Assembly (NCBI GenBank): GCA_963662675.2
Contig: CAXXHP010000002.1
Span: forward strand, 186,001-250,000
Source: G963662675 sp963662675
GTDB lineage: Bacteria > Bacteroidota > Bacteroidia > Bacteroidales > Prolixibacteraceae
Direction: 5' to 3'
DNA: 64,000 nucleotides
A program made the translations under genes and the position numbers. This document shows, piece by piece, positions 17,488-27,536 of this stretch. Each line of letters starts with the position of its first letter. The stretch's first letter is position 1. Under the pieces are notes generated by a model, which ran no database searches, was not told the origin of the DNA, and was given only the letters and a program-made list of their open reading frames with translations.

Positions 17488-20214
17488 CTAATATTTTATA
17501 AATTTTTGGTTATAGGTGTTTTCAGTTGTTTGGATTTGTAATAGATATAAGCCGTTATTAAACGTATTTATATTTATCGAAATTTCAGATTGATCTGTTT
17601 GTACTTGTTTTAACAGTCTACCATCCAATGAGAAAATATTGATGTGTTGTATTCTATCTTTTGATTTGATATGAATGTAATGATGTGCCGGATTCGGGAA
17701 AACCAACAATTCTTTCTTTAGGGAAATATTATCTAAGATATTAGTTGCCAATGAGCTAAATTCAAGTAATTGTTGATCTGAATACAATCGATATTCTCCT
17801 GCTGCCAGAGTAATTGACATGTTTGTGGCAGTAGCATTATAAGTTGAGCTTTGAAAGAATTCGTACCAAATTCCAGTATGTTGAAAGGGTGCGCTAATGG
17901 TTTGTTCGGTCATGCTAAAGTTCCCTATTAATGTAATGTAATGATCACCATTAGCCAGTTGTATTGTTTTAAGATCACCATTTAAGTTGAGTGTTTCTGT
18001 TCCTGAAGTAAAAACAGGATACTCATCTCTTAGACGCAGCATAGCAGAATAAACATCAAAAAGTTTCTGATGATCAGGGTCATCCATATATTCCCACTCC
18101 AATGGTTTTTCACCAGTCCTACCATTGTTATCAATAGAAATATCATATCCAAACTCGCCGAACTGCCATATCATTTTTGGCCCGGTTAAACAGAAAAAGA
18201 ACGCAGCGGCCAATTCATTTCGCTGTAAAGCTGTTTTTATTTCGGTTATGTCATAATCACCTTCCGAACTTCCGTAAGTTAGATTTTTGTACATCAGGCG
18301 CTCTTCGTCATGGCTTTCCATATATGCAACTAAGCCTGGCTGAGAAAAATCGCGCATTTGCCACGAAGCCCATGAAAAATCAGAGTTCGTAGTAAAGCCC
18401 ATTGTAGCTTCGTTGAATGAATAATTTGTATTCCCCCAAACTAACATTCCATTTTTATAGTTGGTCAGTATTTGTTCTTCAGTATTCTCAGAAAAGTGCT
18501 CAAGGATAATGTATGCATCTGGTTTTACAGTCCAGATATGATCTGCCATCCGCTCAAGAATATTTATACGGGAGGCATCGAAGGCACTTCCGTCACCAAT
18601 TGTATTTGTGAAACCTTTTGTAAAATCGAAACGGAACCCATCAATTTTGTACTCAGTCATCCAGTAGCTCGTTACACTGTCTACAAACTGCTGGGTATAG
18701 CTACTTTCGTGGTTAAAATCGGAACCCCAGGAGTAGCTTGTATTTGGTGAGCTGGTGTTAAACCACGGATTATTTTCTGCCGGATGATTATTGGTTGCAT
18801 CCCAGTACATCATGACCATCGGATTAGAGCCATAGGCATGATTCAACACGATATCCTGAATGACAATAAAGCCCCGCCTGTGGCACGAATCAATCAATTC
18901 TTTAAGATCATCTTTGGTGCCGTATGCTTTATCGGGAGCAAAGTAATAGTTTGGATTATAACCCCAACTACTGTTTCCTTCAAACTCATTAAAAGGCATC
19001 AGCTCGATTGTGTTTATACCCAGACGCTCCAAATAATCGAGTTTATCAAGCACTCCCTGATAGGATTTTTCTTCTGTAAAATCGCGAATCAATAGTTCGT
19101 AAATGTGCAAGTTCTCTTTCTCAGGAATGGAATATTCTGTTGTTTGCCATTGGTATTCCGTTTGTCCAGTTTGAAGGACAGAGGCTCTCCCTTCTGTTTT
19201 ATCAGATGGGTAATTGATCAGATTGGGGTAAATATTGTCAGTGATATATATGTCATCGTATGGGTCACTGATTCTGTCAGAGTAAGGATCTCCAATTTTT
19301 ATTGAGCCATCAATAAAATACTGAAAGACATATTCTTTTTGAGGAACAAGATTTTGGATGGTCAACCAAAAAAAATTGCCATCTTTTTTCATCTGGTAGT
19401 TGCTATTGGGTTGCCAGTTATTAAAATCGCCGATTACATACACGTAATTTTTTTCAGGAGCCCACAGTACCAAAGCGACCGAGTCATCTGACAGATAATT
19501 GATTCCTTGTTTATATGATATAGGTTTAGTTTCGGTTATTTGTTCTTCAGTAACGTACACCTGAACAGAGTCATAAGCCAATTGCCCTTCGAAGGTGGCT
19601 TCAGATATTAACCACTGCCATCCACTTTCATTAAATGTATGGTTAACAGAAACTTCTGTTCCACTATCTTCGATCAGAGTTGTTTCGTTTATTTTAAGGA
19701 TCAAGCTGGCATCCGAAGAACAGATTGCCGAAATTGTAGTTTCTTCGCTGAGTACGATCATCTGCTGATCAATGTGGCTTGAAATATTTATTACAAATTC
19801 GTTTTCATAAATATCGACAAAAAGGTCGTTTGTTTGTTGGCTTCCATCACTTGATCGAAAAACAAAAGCTAGTTGTATTACAGATTCATAATTTTCAACG
19901 GAGTAATACGAATTAATGTTTGGTATAATTTCCAACTCATAAATTCCATTTCCCAGATTGGTTAGCCTTGGTTGCGTTGTGTTATTTCCCCAACTTCCAA
20001 TTACATGTTGCCACTCAGAGTTCCCTTCAATTAATACTCCGGTATGGGCGTATAGCTCATTCGTGAAGTATCCTAACTTATTGTCCTCAGAGCTATTAAA
20101 CGTAATTGAGATAGGTTCTGTGCCTATTGGGAATGTCGGGACTGTTGTTACCTGAGCGAAACTAAACTGACAATAAAAAGCAACTGAAATAATTATAAAT
20201 ATTATCTGTCTCAT
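17488..20214 (-). CDS. Secreted multidomain GH13 alpha-amylase with T9SS sorting domain
   Basis: A 908-residue extracellular starch-degrading enzyme. Order: signal peptide 1-20; beta-rich N-terminal modules to about 230; a CBM48/E-set-like module (about 235-330, with VALVLWAPEKNYVYVIGDFN); the GH13 barrel (about 370-720); a C-terminal beta domain; and a type IX secretion type-A sorting domain (about 838-908, FPNPAHHYIHI ... GLYLLQI). Catalytic residues are the nucleophile Asp in DGFRFDFTK (about 528), the acid/base Glu in IILEHF (about 571) and Asp in ESHDEER (about 635). It lies downstream of susE with a terminator-like hairpin between, so it may be made partly by read-through. It probably makes the oligosaccharides that SusC/D import. 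Confidence 0.93.
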   Translation of the reverse strand: MRQIIFIIISVAFYCQFSFAQVTTVPTFPIGTEPISITFNSSEDNKLGYFTNELYAHTGVLIEGNSEWQHVIGSWGNNTTQPRLTNLGNGIYELEIIPNINSYYSVENYESVIQLAFVFRSSDGSQQTNDLFVDIYENEFVINISSHIDQQMIVLSEETTISAICSSDASLILKINETTLIEDSGTEVSVNHTFNESGWQWLISEATFEGQLAYDSVQVYVTEEQITETKPISYKQGINYLSDDSVALVLWAPEKNYVYVIGDFNNWQPNSNYQMKKDGNFFWLTIQNLVPQKEYVFQYFIDGSIKIGDPYSDRISDPYDDIYITDNIYPNLINYPSDKTEGRASVLQTGQTEYQWQTTEYSIPEKENLHIYELLIRDFTEEKSYQGVLDKLDYLERLGINTIELMPFNEFEGNSSWGYNPNYYFAPDKAYGTKDDLKELIDSCHRRGFIVIQDIVLNHAYGSNPMVMMYWDATNNHPAENNPWFNTSSPNTSYSWGSDFNHESSYTQQFVDSVTSYWMTEYKIDGFRFDFTKGFTNTIGDGSAFDASRINILERMADHIWTVKPDAYIILEHFSENTEEQILTNYKNGMLVWGNTNYSFNEATMGFTTNSDFSWASWQMRDFSQPGLVAYMESHDEERLMYKNLTYGSSEGDYDITEIKTALQRNELAAAFFFCLTGPKMIWQFGEFGYDISIDNNGRTGEKPLEWEYMDDPDHQKLFDVYSAMLRLRDEYPVFTSGTETLNLNGDLKTIQLANGDHYITLIGNFSMTEQTISAPFQHTGIWYEFFQSSTYNATATNMSITLAAGEYRLYSDQQLLEFSSLATNILDNISLKKELLVFPNPAHHYIHIKSKDRIQHINIFSLDGRLLKQVQTDQSEISININTFNNGLYLLQIQTTENTYNQKFIKY

Positions 20215-20280
20215 TTTGTGATCTTCTCAATTGGCATGTTAAATGGGAGAATATATTGACTGATACAGTCATGGAGTATA

Positions 20281-20366
20281 AAAAAAATAAAAAGGCTGTC
20301 ATGCAATATTTCGCTCTGATCTAACTTAACCCCATTTTCACTATGAACGAAATCATGACAGCCTTA
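20281..20366 (-). terminator. Terminator-like hairpin after susE
   Basis: A perfect 12-bp inverted repeat (AAGGCTGTCATG at 20292-20303 with CATGACAGCCTT at 20354-20365) encloses 50 nt. On the minus strand it is followed by a run rich in U (TTTATTTTTTTT). It lies between susE and the downstream amylase gene, so it could terminate or attenuate the sus transcript or stabilise its 3' end. Confidence 0.65.
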
Positions 20367-20395
20367 ATAACCAAACAAACCTTATCTAATTAAAC

Positions 20396-21499
20396 CTATG
20401 GTGTTTCCATTGTTACAGTCAATTCATCTAAATCTAATGTTATAATATAAGTTCCAGCCGTACCGATGAATTTGAAATTTTTATCATCATCTGTAGCTTC
20501 TTCAAACATAGAATCTACGGACCCATCTGCGAAATACGGATAGTTGTAGCTTGTCGGGTTCCAGTCAGCCTGAGCAAAAAAGCGAAATGCCTCTCCTGGA
20601 ACAAACGTTGCACTTGCTTCCCATACGTTGGTTTTCACGAAGGTCATTTTTATACTTGCCCCTGTTCCCGGAGTATCCCATCCACCTATGCCTGAGCCGG
20701 TCATGTACATGATAGGTTCGGAAACAGCTGTCATTGATACCAGATATGTTTTAAGATTGACAGTAATTTCGTACCAGCCACTAGTGCTAATAAAGCGGAA
20801 ATTGCTGTCATCATCAGCTGCATTTTCAAACATTGGATCAACAGAACCATTTGCAAAATAAGTGAAATTATAACTTGTAGGATTCCAATCTGGTTGGGCA
20901 AAGAAACGGAAAGCCTCACCACTGGTAAAATAAGCTGTGGTTTTGTATTCGTTAGGAGCTGAGCTTTTCATTTCAACAGCAAGAGAAGGATCCCATCCTT
21001 TCACAGCACCACCAATCATATAAATTGGAGGGAAGGTTGTAGCATAAGGAGTCACAACAATCGTAATAGGTTCACTCATCAGTGGTTCAACTTCTGGATT
21101 AACATCTGCCAAAACCCGAATCTCAACATTGTTCGGAGAATCCAGTTCAGCACTTAATTCAATCATCTTTTTGTTTAACTCACTAACAATGATCGAAGCT
21201 TCTATTCCATTGTCTACAGATGCCAAGGTGGCAACATTTGTAAAATTGTCCCCCTCCAAAGCTATCTGCAAAGTGTATGTTATGGATGCTTCAAAACCAT
21301 AATCTGCGACTGACCAAGTGAATGTTGCAGCAACTTCATCTGCATTTTCCCTATCAAGTACATAGGTTTGATTATTAGCTGGTGTCATCATTGAAGGCAC
21401 CACCGGATTACTGCTTATTTTTACGATATCATCTATTTCACATGATGTAATTACACCGATTGCGATAATGGATAAAAGGCTAAATATTATCTTCTTCAT
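20396..21499 (-). CDS. SusE/SusF-like starch-binding outer membrane lipoprotein
   Basis: A surface lipoprotein (signal ending VITSCEIDD) of 367 residues: an N-terminal SusE-type Ig domain (about 25-140) followed by two tandem, clearly homologous binding modules. Each module has a G.W...G....M start, a GEAFRFFAQ.DWNPTSYN core, YFA(N/D)GSVD.MFE and a D.(N/K)F.F. stretch. The two copies are also alike at DNA level, indicating duplication. SusE/F proteins bind starch at the cell surface beside SusC/D. I take ATG 21499 as start; the longer frame from 21535 would overlap susD and push the signal peptide inward. It is the third gene of the susC-susD-susE operon, with 22 bp to susD. Confidence 0.88.
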   Translation of the reverse strand: MKKIIFSLLSIIAIGVITSCEIDDIVKISSNPVVPSMMTPANNQTYVLDRENADEVAATFTWSVADYGFEASITYTLQIALEGDNFTNVATLASVDNGIEASIIVSELNKKMIELSAELDSPNNVEIRVLADVNPEVEPLMSEPITIVVTPYATTFPPIYMIGGAVKGWDPSLAVEMKSSAPNEYKTTAYFTSGEAFRFFAQPDWNPTSYNFTYFANGSVDPMFENAADDDSNFRFISTSGWYEITVNLKTYLVSMTAVSEPIMYMTGSGIGGWDTPGTGASIKMTFVKTNVWEASATFVPGEAFRFFAQADWNPTSYNYPYFADGSVDSMFEEATDDDKNFKFIGTAGTYIITLDLDELTVTMETP

Positions 21500-21521
21500 T
21501 TTTCCTGTTTTTAGCATGTGA

Positions 21522-23147
21522 TTAATTATATCCATCGTTTTGAATCAAATTAGGATTGGACATCAAATCGTTTGTTGGAATTGGGTAAAGGTCACGAAAG
21601 GATGGAGTCGATGTTCCTTCTTGAACTTTTCCTTTCCATTGCCAAACGTAATCGCCTCCGGTAAATTTGTTGAAACGAACTAAGTCAGTTCTCCGTTGTG
21701 CTTCCCAGTATAGCTCACGTCCTCGTTCATCCAATAAGAAATCAAGGGTCAATTCCGACTGAGTGATATTATTTGAGGAATTGCCATAGGCTCTTTCTTG
21801 TATATCATTTACATACCCGAGGGCTGCAGACATACTTCCACCTGAACCACCTCTTACGACTGCTTCGGCGTACATCAGGTAAGCATCAGATAATCGGAAA
21901 ATCGGAAAATCAGTGCTGGCAAATGTTGGATGCGTATTAGGTGCTGGCCCTCCTGTTGAGGTTACGTTTCTGAATTTGAGAATTCCAATTCCTTGGGTAA
22001 ATGTTCCCACATTGGAAATTTCCCATTCCCAGCTTTCCGGATTGAAATAAAATTTCGCTCTTGTATCAGCAAATGTTGGTTCAGGATTATCTGTAGAAAA
22101 ATCAGATTCTTGAATACCAAATAGTTCTGCCATTTCTTTAATAGAACGAATACCTCCCCATCCACCATCAATACCATATAGTGGCATACCTCCTCCATTA
22201 GATGCATGAAGTAAAAAGGTCATCCCTCCGTATTGCTGTGTATTTTGTCCATCAAATGTAATTGGGAAAATGATTTCCGGACTTTCGTTATTATCTGCTG
22301 AGAAGATTCGTTGATAGTTTGTATCAAAAGAATATCCCGAATTGATGACCTTATTTATGTATGTAAGTGCTTCAGTATATTTATTTTCACCAATGTACAC
22401 TTCAGCGTTTAGGTATAGTTTAGCCAGAAGCATCCATGCTGAAACTCTATCCACACGTCCGTATTCATTCATCTTTGCTTCGGCAAGGTCATTCTCTAAG
22501 ATCATTAATTCACTTTCAATATAGGTGAACAAATCTGCACGTACTATTCGTTCAGGCGAAAAAGCACCGGGTTGGTCTGCTTCGCTTACAAATGGAACAT
22601 TTCCAAACATGTCAATAGCGTGCCAATATGAGAATGCCCTAAGAAAACGTGCTTCTGCATTAAAGAGCATTAAGTTTTCTTGAAACGAGCCAGTCTCTTT
22701 TAGAATACCGTCATTTGAATTTCTGATGAACTCGTTGCAAACAGCAATGGTGTAATATATTCTTGAATACAAGGCCGTTAGAAATACATCGTTGGGAGCC
22801 CAGTTTTGCCAATGGAAATTTTTTACGGTGGCATCATCCCAAGCCATTATGGCTTCATCGGTAGATAATTCCTGCAAACTCCAGTATTGACGCAGATAGT
22901 TACCAAAGTTCTCATCAACGCCCTGAATGTCGGCATCTCCGCCACCGCCACCGGTTTGTCCGGATACAGCATAGGTTGCGTATAGTTTTGCTAACGCTTG
23001 CTTATACGATGTCTCGTCGGTGAACACTTTATCTGCTGTGTTCAGGTTTGGGTCAATTGGAACAATATCCAAATCTTTTGTACACGAATTAACGGTCAAG
23101 ATGAGGATGATTCCTGTAATATAATAGATTATTCTTTTCATGATCAA
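21522..23147 (-). CDS. SusD-like starch/glycan-binding lipoprotein
   Basis: A 541-residue RagB/SusD-family lipoprotein (signal ending TVNSCTKD, lipid Cys about 22). SusD proteins form the lid of the SusC barrel and capture oligosaccharides at the surface. The family is evident from TADKVFTDETSYKQALAKLY, the helical TPR-like body with AEARFLRAFSYW, LLAKLYLNAEVY, and the C-terminal LLDERGRELYWEAQRRTDLVRF and LYPIP. It sits 14 bp downstream of susC. Substrate is inferred to be maltodextrin from the regulator and enzymes around it. A second ATG (third codon) is an equally possible start. Confidence 0.95.
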   Translation of the reverse strand: MIMKRIIYYITGIILILTVNSCTKDLDIVPIDPNLNTADKVFTDETSYKQALAKLYATYAVSGQTGGGGGDADIQGVDENFGNYLRQYWSLQELSTDEAIMAWDDATVKNFHWQNWAPNDVFLTALYSRIYYTIAVCNEFIRNSNDGILKETGSFQENLMLFNAEARFLRAFSYWHAIDMFGNVPFVSEADQPGAFSPERIVRADLFTYIESELMILENDLAEAKMNEYGRVDRVSAWMLLAKLYLNAEVYIGENKYTEALTYINKVINSGYSFDTNYQRIFSADNNESPEIIFPITFDGQNTQQYGGMTFLLHASNGGGMPLYGIDGGWGGIRSIKEMAELFGIQESDFSTDNPEPTFADTRAKFYFNPESWEWEISNVGTFTQGIGILKFRNVTSTGGPAPNTHPTFASTDFPIFRLSDAYLMYAEAVVRGGSGGSMSAALGYVNDIQERAYGNSSNNITQSELTLDFLLDERGRELYWEAQRRTDLVRFNKFTGGDYVWQWKGKVQEGTSTPSFRDLYPIPTNDLMSNPNLIQNDGYN

Positions 23148-23161
23148 TCGTTTTTTGATAG

Positions 23162-26100
23162 TTAAAAATCAAGAGTTAGGCCAAGCATACAAGTTCTCGG
23201 ACGTGGGTAAATATTGTTATCAATACCCGTACTTACTTCAGGATCCAAGCCTGAATATTTTGTAATTACAAATGCATTTTGAAGTGTAAAACCAACGCGT
23301 CCACTTAACTTTTCTGTTAGGAATTCATTAAAGCTATATCCTATGTTGATGTTGTCCATTCGGAAGAATGAAGCATCTTCTAGATATACATCAGAAAAGA
23401 ACTGGGCATTACTGAATTCAGTATCGCTGATTGAAGTGGGTATGTTACTTGTAAAACCGGATTGATTATACAGATTTTGGTACAAGGCTTTGTTCGAAGC
23501 ATTGTTATTGTATACATAGTTTCCGAGGCTGAGTCGACCATTAAAAGAAAAATCAAATTGCTTATAGGTCAATCTTGAAGAGAGTCCAATCAAATAGTCA
23601 GGGGCAGCTTTGCCAAGATAATATTTATTGGCATCGTCTCCTGAAACAGTTCCGCCATTTCCTGTTTTATCAATATAGAGACCTTCAATTGGCATTCCTC
23701 CGTCATCATATACTTGTTTAAATAAGTAGAATGAATTGGCTGGATGTCCAACACTATTTATTAAAACTTTGTTTCCAACACCACCAGAAATATCATCTCC
23801 TGTTAAATATCCCGTATAACTAGGGTCATTTACTCGTGTTAACTTGGTGATTTCGTTTTGGTTGTATGAAAATGTTCCACTGATTTCAAGCCTTACATCG
23901 GGGGTTGAAATAGTGCGAACTGTCAATGCCGCTTCAAACCCTTTATTCTCCAGAGTACCCACATTTGTTGTTAGGTAGTTCGAGAAATTGGTTCCCACTG
24001 CTATTGGAATTTCATTGATCAAATCTTTAGTTGTTCTTTGGTAATAATCCAATGAACCGATGACTTTATCGTCAAATAAGCCAAAGTCAATACCGATATT
24101 TGAGGTTGTCGTTTCCTCCCACTTTATGTTTGCATCATAAGCATTAGGTCGCTGAGTGGGGTAGTAGGTATCGCCAAATTGATAATAAGCTCCCATTTGA
24201 CTTATGCGGTATGTTGCTAAGTAAGGATAGTAATTGTCCGAAATATCCTGTTGTCCGGTAATACCCCAACCAACACGAAGTTTTAGTTCGTTAATCTCCG
24301 GCACACTTTCCATGAACATCTCTTCATTTATTTTCCAGGCAAATGCAGCTGAAGGGAAAAGTCCCCAACGATTATCTTTACTAAATCTGGAAGAACCGTC
24401 TTCACGTAAAGTAACTGTTACTAGGTAACGATCTAGAAGAGAGTAATTCACACGCCCGAAGAAGGACACGAGATAGTTTTCATTTTTATAGACGGTTGTG
24501 TCTGCACCCACGTATTCACCATCTGTTAGCTCCCATGGGCGGTTTGCATTATCGCCTTCACGATAAAAATGCTGCCATGAATAACCTGTGGTAACATCAA
24601 TTTTGCTGGAGATTTCATCAAGTTCTTTTGTATAATTAAGGTAGAAGTCCAGCAATTTGGTTTCCACAATATTTGTATAGGATGTTACATTTTGAGAAGG
24701 TTCCCGGTAACTCCAGGAAGCTCGTGGGTCAATATTATCATCTCCAACGCTTTTTGAATAATCGTACCCCATATTTAAGTTGGCACGTAATTCTGGCAAT
24801 GCGTGAAACATATAGTCTAGTTGTAAATTTCCGAAGAAGCGTTGCACGTCTGATTTATTATCTCGGTATTTTAATTGAGCTACCGGATTTTGCGTAGCAA
24901 TATTATTCGGGATCCCATTTATAGGATCATCGTCACTTAATTCAGTCCAGGCAAAGTATCCTCCATAAACCGTATTTCCATTTGTGATAGGCTGTGTTGG
25001 ATCAAAAACAGCAGATGATCCAATAGCATCAGTATTTGAGAAATTGTTGTTTATGTCGATCCCTTTCACATTTACATTCACTTTTAAGTGATCTTCAAGT
25101 AATGAAGGACTAGCACTTAAGTCAAGTGTTGTTCTGTTCATGGATGAATACTTCAGAATACCGTTTTGGTCTGTGTAACCCAGTGAAGCCCTGTAAGGAA
25201 TATTCTTGTAATTTCCTGTCATGCTTAAGTTATGGTCGGTAGACACAGAAGTGCGATAAACCTGATCTTGCCAGTTTGTGTTTGCTTCCCCCAATCGGGT
25301 AAGTGCAAATTCAGTCAGGTCGTAATTGGTAACCCGATCCTCTAAAACTGTACGAAACTCATCACCATTTAGCACATCGAGCATATTTGCTGCATGACTA
25401 ACAGATGTATTTCCACTATATGTCACTTTGAATGGTCGTCCGGCCTGTCCTTTCTTTGTGGTAATGATGATAACGCCGTTTGATGCACGTGAACCATAAA
25501 TTGCCGTTGCAGATGCATCTTTAAGTACTGTCATAGATTCAATGTCATTCGGGTTGATGGTTGACAACGTATTAGACAAACCACCAATACTGCTATTATC
25601 AACCGGGAAACCATCAATGACGATCAAAGGATCATTATTGGCCCGAAGAGATGAACCTCCACGTATGCGAATCTGAGAATTTCCTCCAGGTGAACCATCA
25701 CTGGTCGTTATTACTACACCGGCAGATTTCCCAGAAATCAATTCTTGAGGGGAGGTAATGGCGCCTTTGTTAAAATCATCAGAGCTAACAGCGGTTAGTG
25801 AACCTGTTGCATCCCCCTTTTTGACTTGGCCGTAACCGATTACCACGACTTCTTCTAATTGTTCGGTATCTACCTGTAATAAAATATTAGAAGTTGTTGA
25901 TACATCGACAATTTGTTCTTGTTTAATATAGCCTATGTATGAATATTGAACCGTGCTGCCTTTCTCTACAGTAAGGTCATAGTACCCGTCAAAGTCGGTA
26001 ATTGTACCGTTCGTTGTCCCTTTTACAACAACTGTAACTCCCGGAATGGGTTCACCTGTTGCTTCATCGGAAACCCGACCGGATATGCTAACATTTTGGG

Positions 26101-26173
26101 CATATGCAATATTGGCAATTCCAAAACCCAATACCATTAACAGGATTTTTAAGTTTTTGCAAATCATCTTCAT
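23162..26173 (-). CDS. SusC-like TonB-dependent outer membrane transporter
   Basis: A 1003-residue SusC/RagA-family receptor that imports oligosaccharides with energy from TonB. Order: signal peptide ending NIAYAQ; a carboxypeptidase-regulatory-like Ig domain (about 28-105, SISGRVSDEATGEPIPGVTVVVKG); a TonB box region EEVVVIGYG; a plug with RIRGGSSLRANNDPLIVIDG and ASATAIYGSRASNGVI; then the 22-strand barrel ending in an aromatic residue (LGLTLDF). It leads the susC-susD-susE operon, divergent from the LacI regulator, with an operator palindrome about 170 bp upstream. No TAnnTTTG box is evident in the divergent region on this strand. Confidence 0.96.
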   Translation of the reverse strand: MKMICKNLKILLMVLGFGIANIAYAQNVSISGRVSDEATGEPIPGVTVVVKGTTNGTITDFDGYYDLTVEKGSTVQYSYIGYIKQEQIVDVSTTSNILLQVDTEQLEEVVVIGYGQVKKGDATGSLTAVSSDDFNKGAITSPQELISGKSAGVVITTSDGSPGGNSQIRIRGGSSLRANNDPLIVIDGFPVDNSSIGGLSNTLSTINPNDIESMTVLKDASATAIYGSRASNGVIIITTKKGQAGRPFKVTYSGNTSVSHAANMLDVLNGDEFRTVLEDRVTNYDLTEFALTRLGEANTNWQDQVYRTSVSTDHNLSMTGNYKNIPYRASLGYTDQNGILKYSSMNRTTLDLSASPSLLEDHLKVNVNVKGIDINNNFSNTDAIGSSAVFDPTQPITNGNTVYGGYFAWTELSDDDPINGIPNNIATQNPVAQLKYRDNKSDVQRFFGNLQLDYMFHALPELRANLNMGYDYSKSVGDDNIDPRASWSYREPSQNVTSYTNIVETKLLDFYLNYTKELDEISSKIDVTTGYSWQHFYREGDNANRPWELTDGEYVGADTTVYKNENYLVSFFGRVNYSLLDRYLVTVTLREDGSSRFSKDNRWGLFPSAAFAWKINEEMFMESVPEINELKLRVGWGITGQQDISDNYYPYLATYRISQMGAYYQFGDTYYPTQRPNAYDANIKWEETTTSNIGIDFGLFDDKVIGSLDYYQRTTKDLINEIPIAVGTNFSNYLTTNVGTLENKGFEAALTVRTISTPDVRLEISGTFSYNQNEITKLTRVNDPSYTGYLTGDDISGGVGNKVLINSVGHPANSFYLFKQVYDDGGMPIEGLYIDKTGNGGTVSGDDANKYYLGKAAPDYLIGLSSRLTYKQFDFSFNGRLSLGNYVYNNNASNKALYQNLYNQSGFTSNIPTSISDTEFSNAQFFSDVYLEDASFFRMDNINIGYSFNEFLTEKLSGRVGFTLQNAFVITKYSGLDPEVSTGIDNNIYPRPRTCMLGLTLDF

Positions 26174-26494
26174 GTTACTTAGTTATTAGTTCTTTAATTT
26201 CATCTAGTCATCACTTGTTAACACTAAATTCGAAATAGCGTAACTTTCTTTTCACTTGTTTTTGCTTCATTTTTTGTATCCGATTGTGCAATTATACAGA
26301 TTGATTTAAGATTTGTTTAGAGCTTTTAACATACTTTTTTATGCAAACGTTTGCGGTGACGTTTGCGACAAACATGTTATAAAACAGGCTGTTGCAAAGC
26401 GGGAGAGATTAGTGATTGAAGAATAGGAAATCAAAGAATTAGAATGTCAGCTAAATTCATTAAATTTATTAGTGCAATCATAAAATAGAGGTAC
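26174..26494. other. Divergent regulatory region between susC and the LacI regulator
   Basis: A 321-bp gene-free region. It contains the LacI-type operator palindrome and a second half-site (separate entry). I see no unambiguous -7 box for either gene; TAACTTTC near 26240 on the plus strand is a near match. Confidence 0.6.
26343..26369. promoter_or_regulatory. LacI-type operator, sus side
   Basis: GCAAACGTTTGC (26343-26354) is a perfect 12-bp palindrome with the central CG typical of LacI/CRE-type sites. It is followed at 26357-26369 by a further GACGTTTGCG half-site. It sits about 170 bp upstream of susC and 140 bp upstream of the divergent lacI-type gene. The same core recurs at 27537. Confidence 0.75.
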
Positions 26495-27517
26495 ATGAGA
26501 AGTAATCAGGTTACGATAAAAGACATTGCTCGTATTTTGGGGATTTCTCCTTCTACCGTTTCCCGTGCATTAAAGGACCATCCAGATATTAGTGACGAAA
26601 CTAAGATTGCGGTGAACGAACTTGCTACAAAATTGAAATATCAGCCCAATGCGGTTGCCTTGAGTCTAAAAAATAGTAGAAGCAATACGATTGGTGTGAT
26701 TATCCCGGAAATCGTTCACTTCTTTTTCTCATCGGTTATAAGTGGAATTGAAGATGTGGCATATGATGCCGGCTTTACGGTAATAATTTGCCAGTCCAAT
26801 GAAAAATACGATCGGGAGGTTGCGAATGCTAAAATGCTTTTGTCTCATCGGGTTGATGGTGTGTTGGTTTCAGTAGCAAAAGAGACAACCAATTTTGATC
26901 ATCTTAAAATGTTGATTGATGGAGGGCTTCCTCTGGTTTTTTTCGATCGGATTGTGCCTGAGATTGATACAGATCAAGTAATTGTTGATGATGAAGAAGC
27001 TGCGTACAGGGCCACCAAACATTTAATTGAAAGTGGAAGAAAACGAATTGCTCATTTTGCAGGACCACAGAATCTGCTAATTGGGAGACACCGGAAAAAT
27101 GGTTATTTACGTGCAATTCGAGAAGCGGGGTTGCCTGATGATCCAAAACTGATTATTGAGGCAGATAACTTTGAAAAAGGTCACATAGGTGTCAATCAAT
27201 TATTTGAATTGGAAAAATTGCCGGACGGAATTTTCACAACTAATGATCTTACAGCAATAGGCGTTATGAAAAGTTTGCAAAAAAAAGGGATTATTATACC
27301 TGATCAGATTGCTGTTGTTGGTTTTAGCGATGGGCGTTTTTCAGGCATAACAGAACCAAGCTTGTCTTCTGTTGATCAACACGGTTATGAAATGGGGACT
27401 ATTGCAATAAAAATGCTGTTGGATCGACTCATGAATCCTTCAGATAGTTATGTGCCCCAAAAGAAAGTTTTACAGGCAAATTTGATCATTAGAGGTTCAT
27501 CCCATCAAAAAAAATAA
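26495..27517 (+). CDS. LacI-family transcriptional regulator of the maltodextrin locus
   Basis: A 340-residue LacI/GalR regulator. The N-terminal helix-turn-helix is VTIKDIARILGISPSTVSRA (6-25) with the hinge helix KLKYQPNAVALSLK; the rest is the two-lobed periplasmic-binding-protein-like sugar-sensing domain (about 60-335; TIGVIIPEI, RVDGVLVS, FFDRI, AVVGFSD). It is divergent from susC and its gene region holds a GCAAACGTTTG palindrome, with another one just past its 3' end before the symporter operon. Both arms of the locus are therefore likely its regulon. Sites lie upstream of the best promoter rather than over it, which would fit activation or looping, but this is inference. Confidence 0.93.
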   Translation: MRSNQVTIKDIARILGISPSTVSRALKDHPDISDETKIAVNELATKLKYQPNAVALSLKNSRSNTIGVIIPEIVHFFFSSVISGIEDVAYDAGFTVIICQSNEKYDREVANAKMLLSHRVDGVLVSVAKETTNFDHLKMLIDGGLPLVFFDRIVPEIDTDQVIVDDEEAAYRATKHLIESGRKRIAHFAGPQNLLIGRHRKNGYLRAIREAGLPDDPKLIIEADNFEKGHIGVNQLFELEKLPDGIFTTNDLTAIGVMKSLQKKGIIIPDQIAVVGFSDGRFSGITEPSLSSVDQHGYEMGTIAIKMLLDRLMNPSDSYVPQKKVLQANLIIRGSSHQKK

Positions 27518-27536
27518 ATTTTTTCATTTTTTTTCT

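Noticed and set aside
20480..20920. Direct DNA repeats that could suggest a repeat array
   Set aside because: They encode the two homologous binding modules of the SusE/F-like protein.
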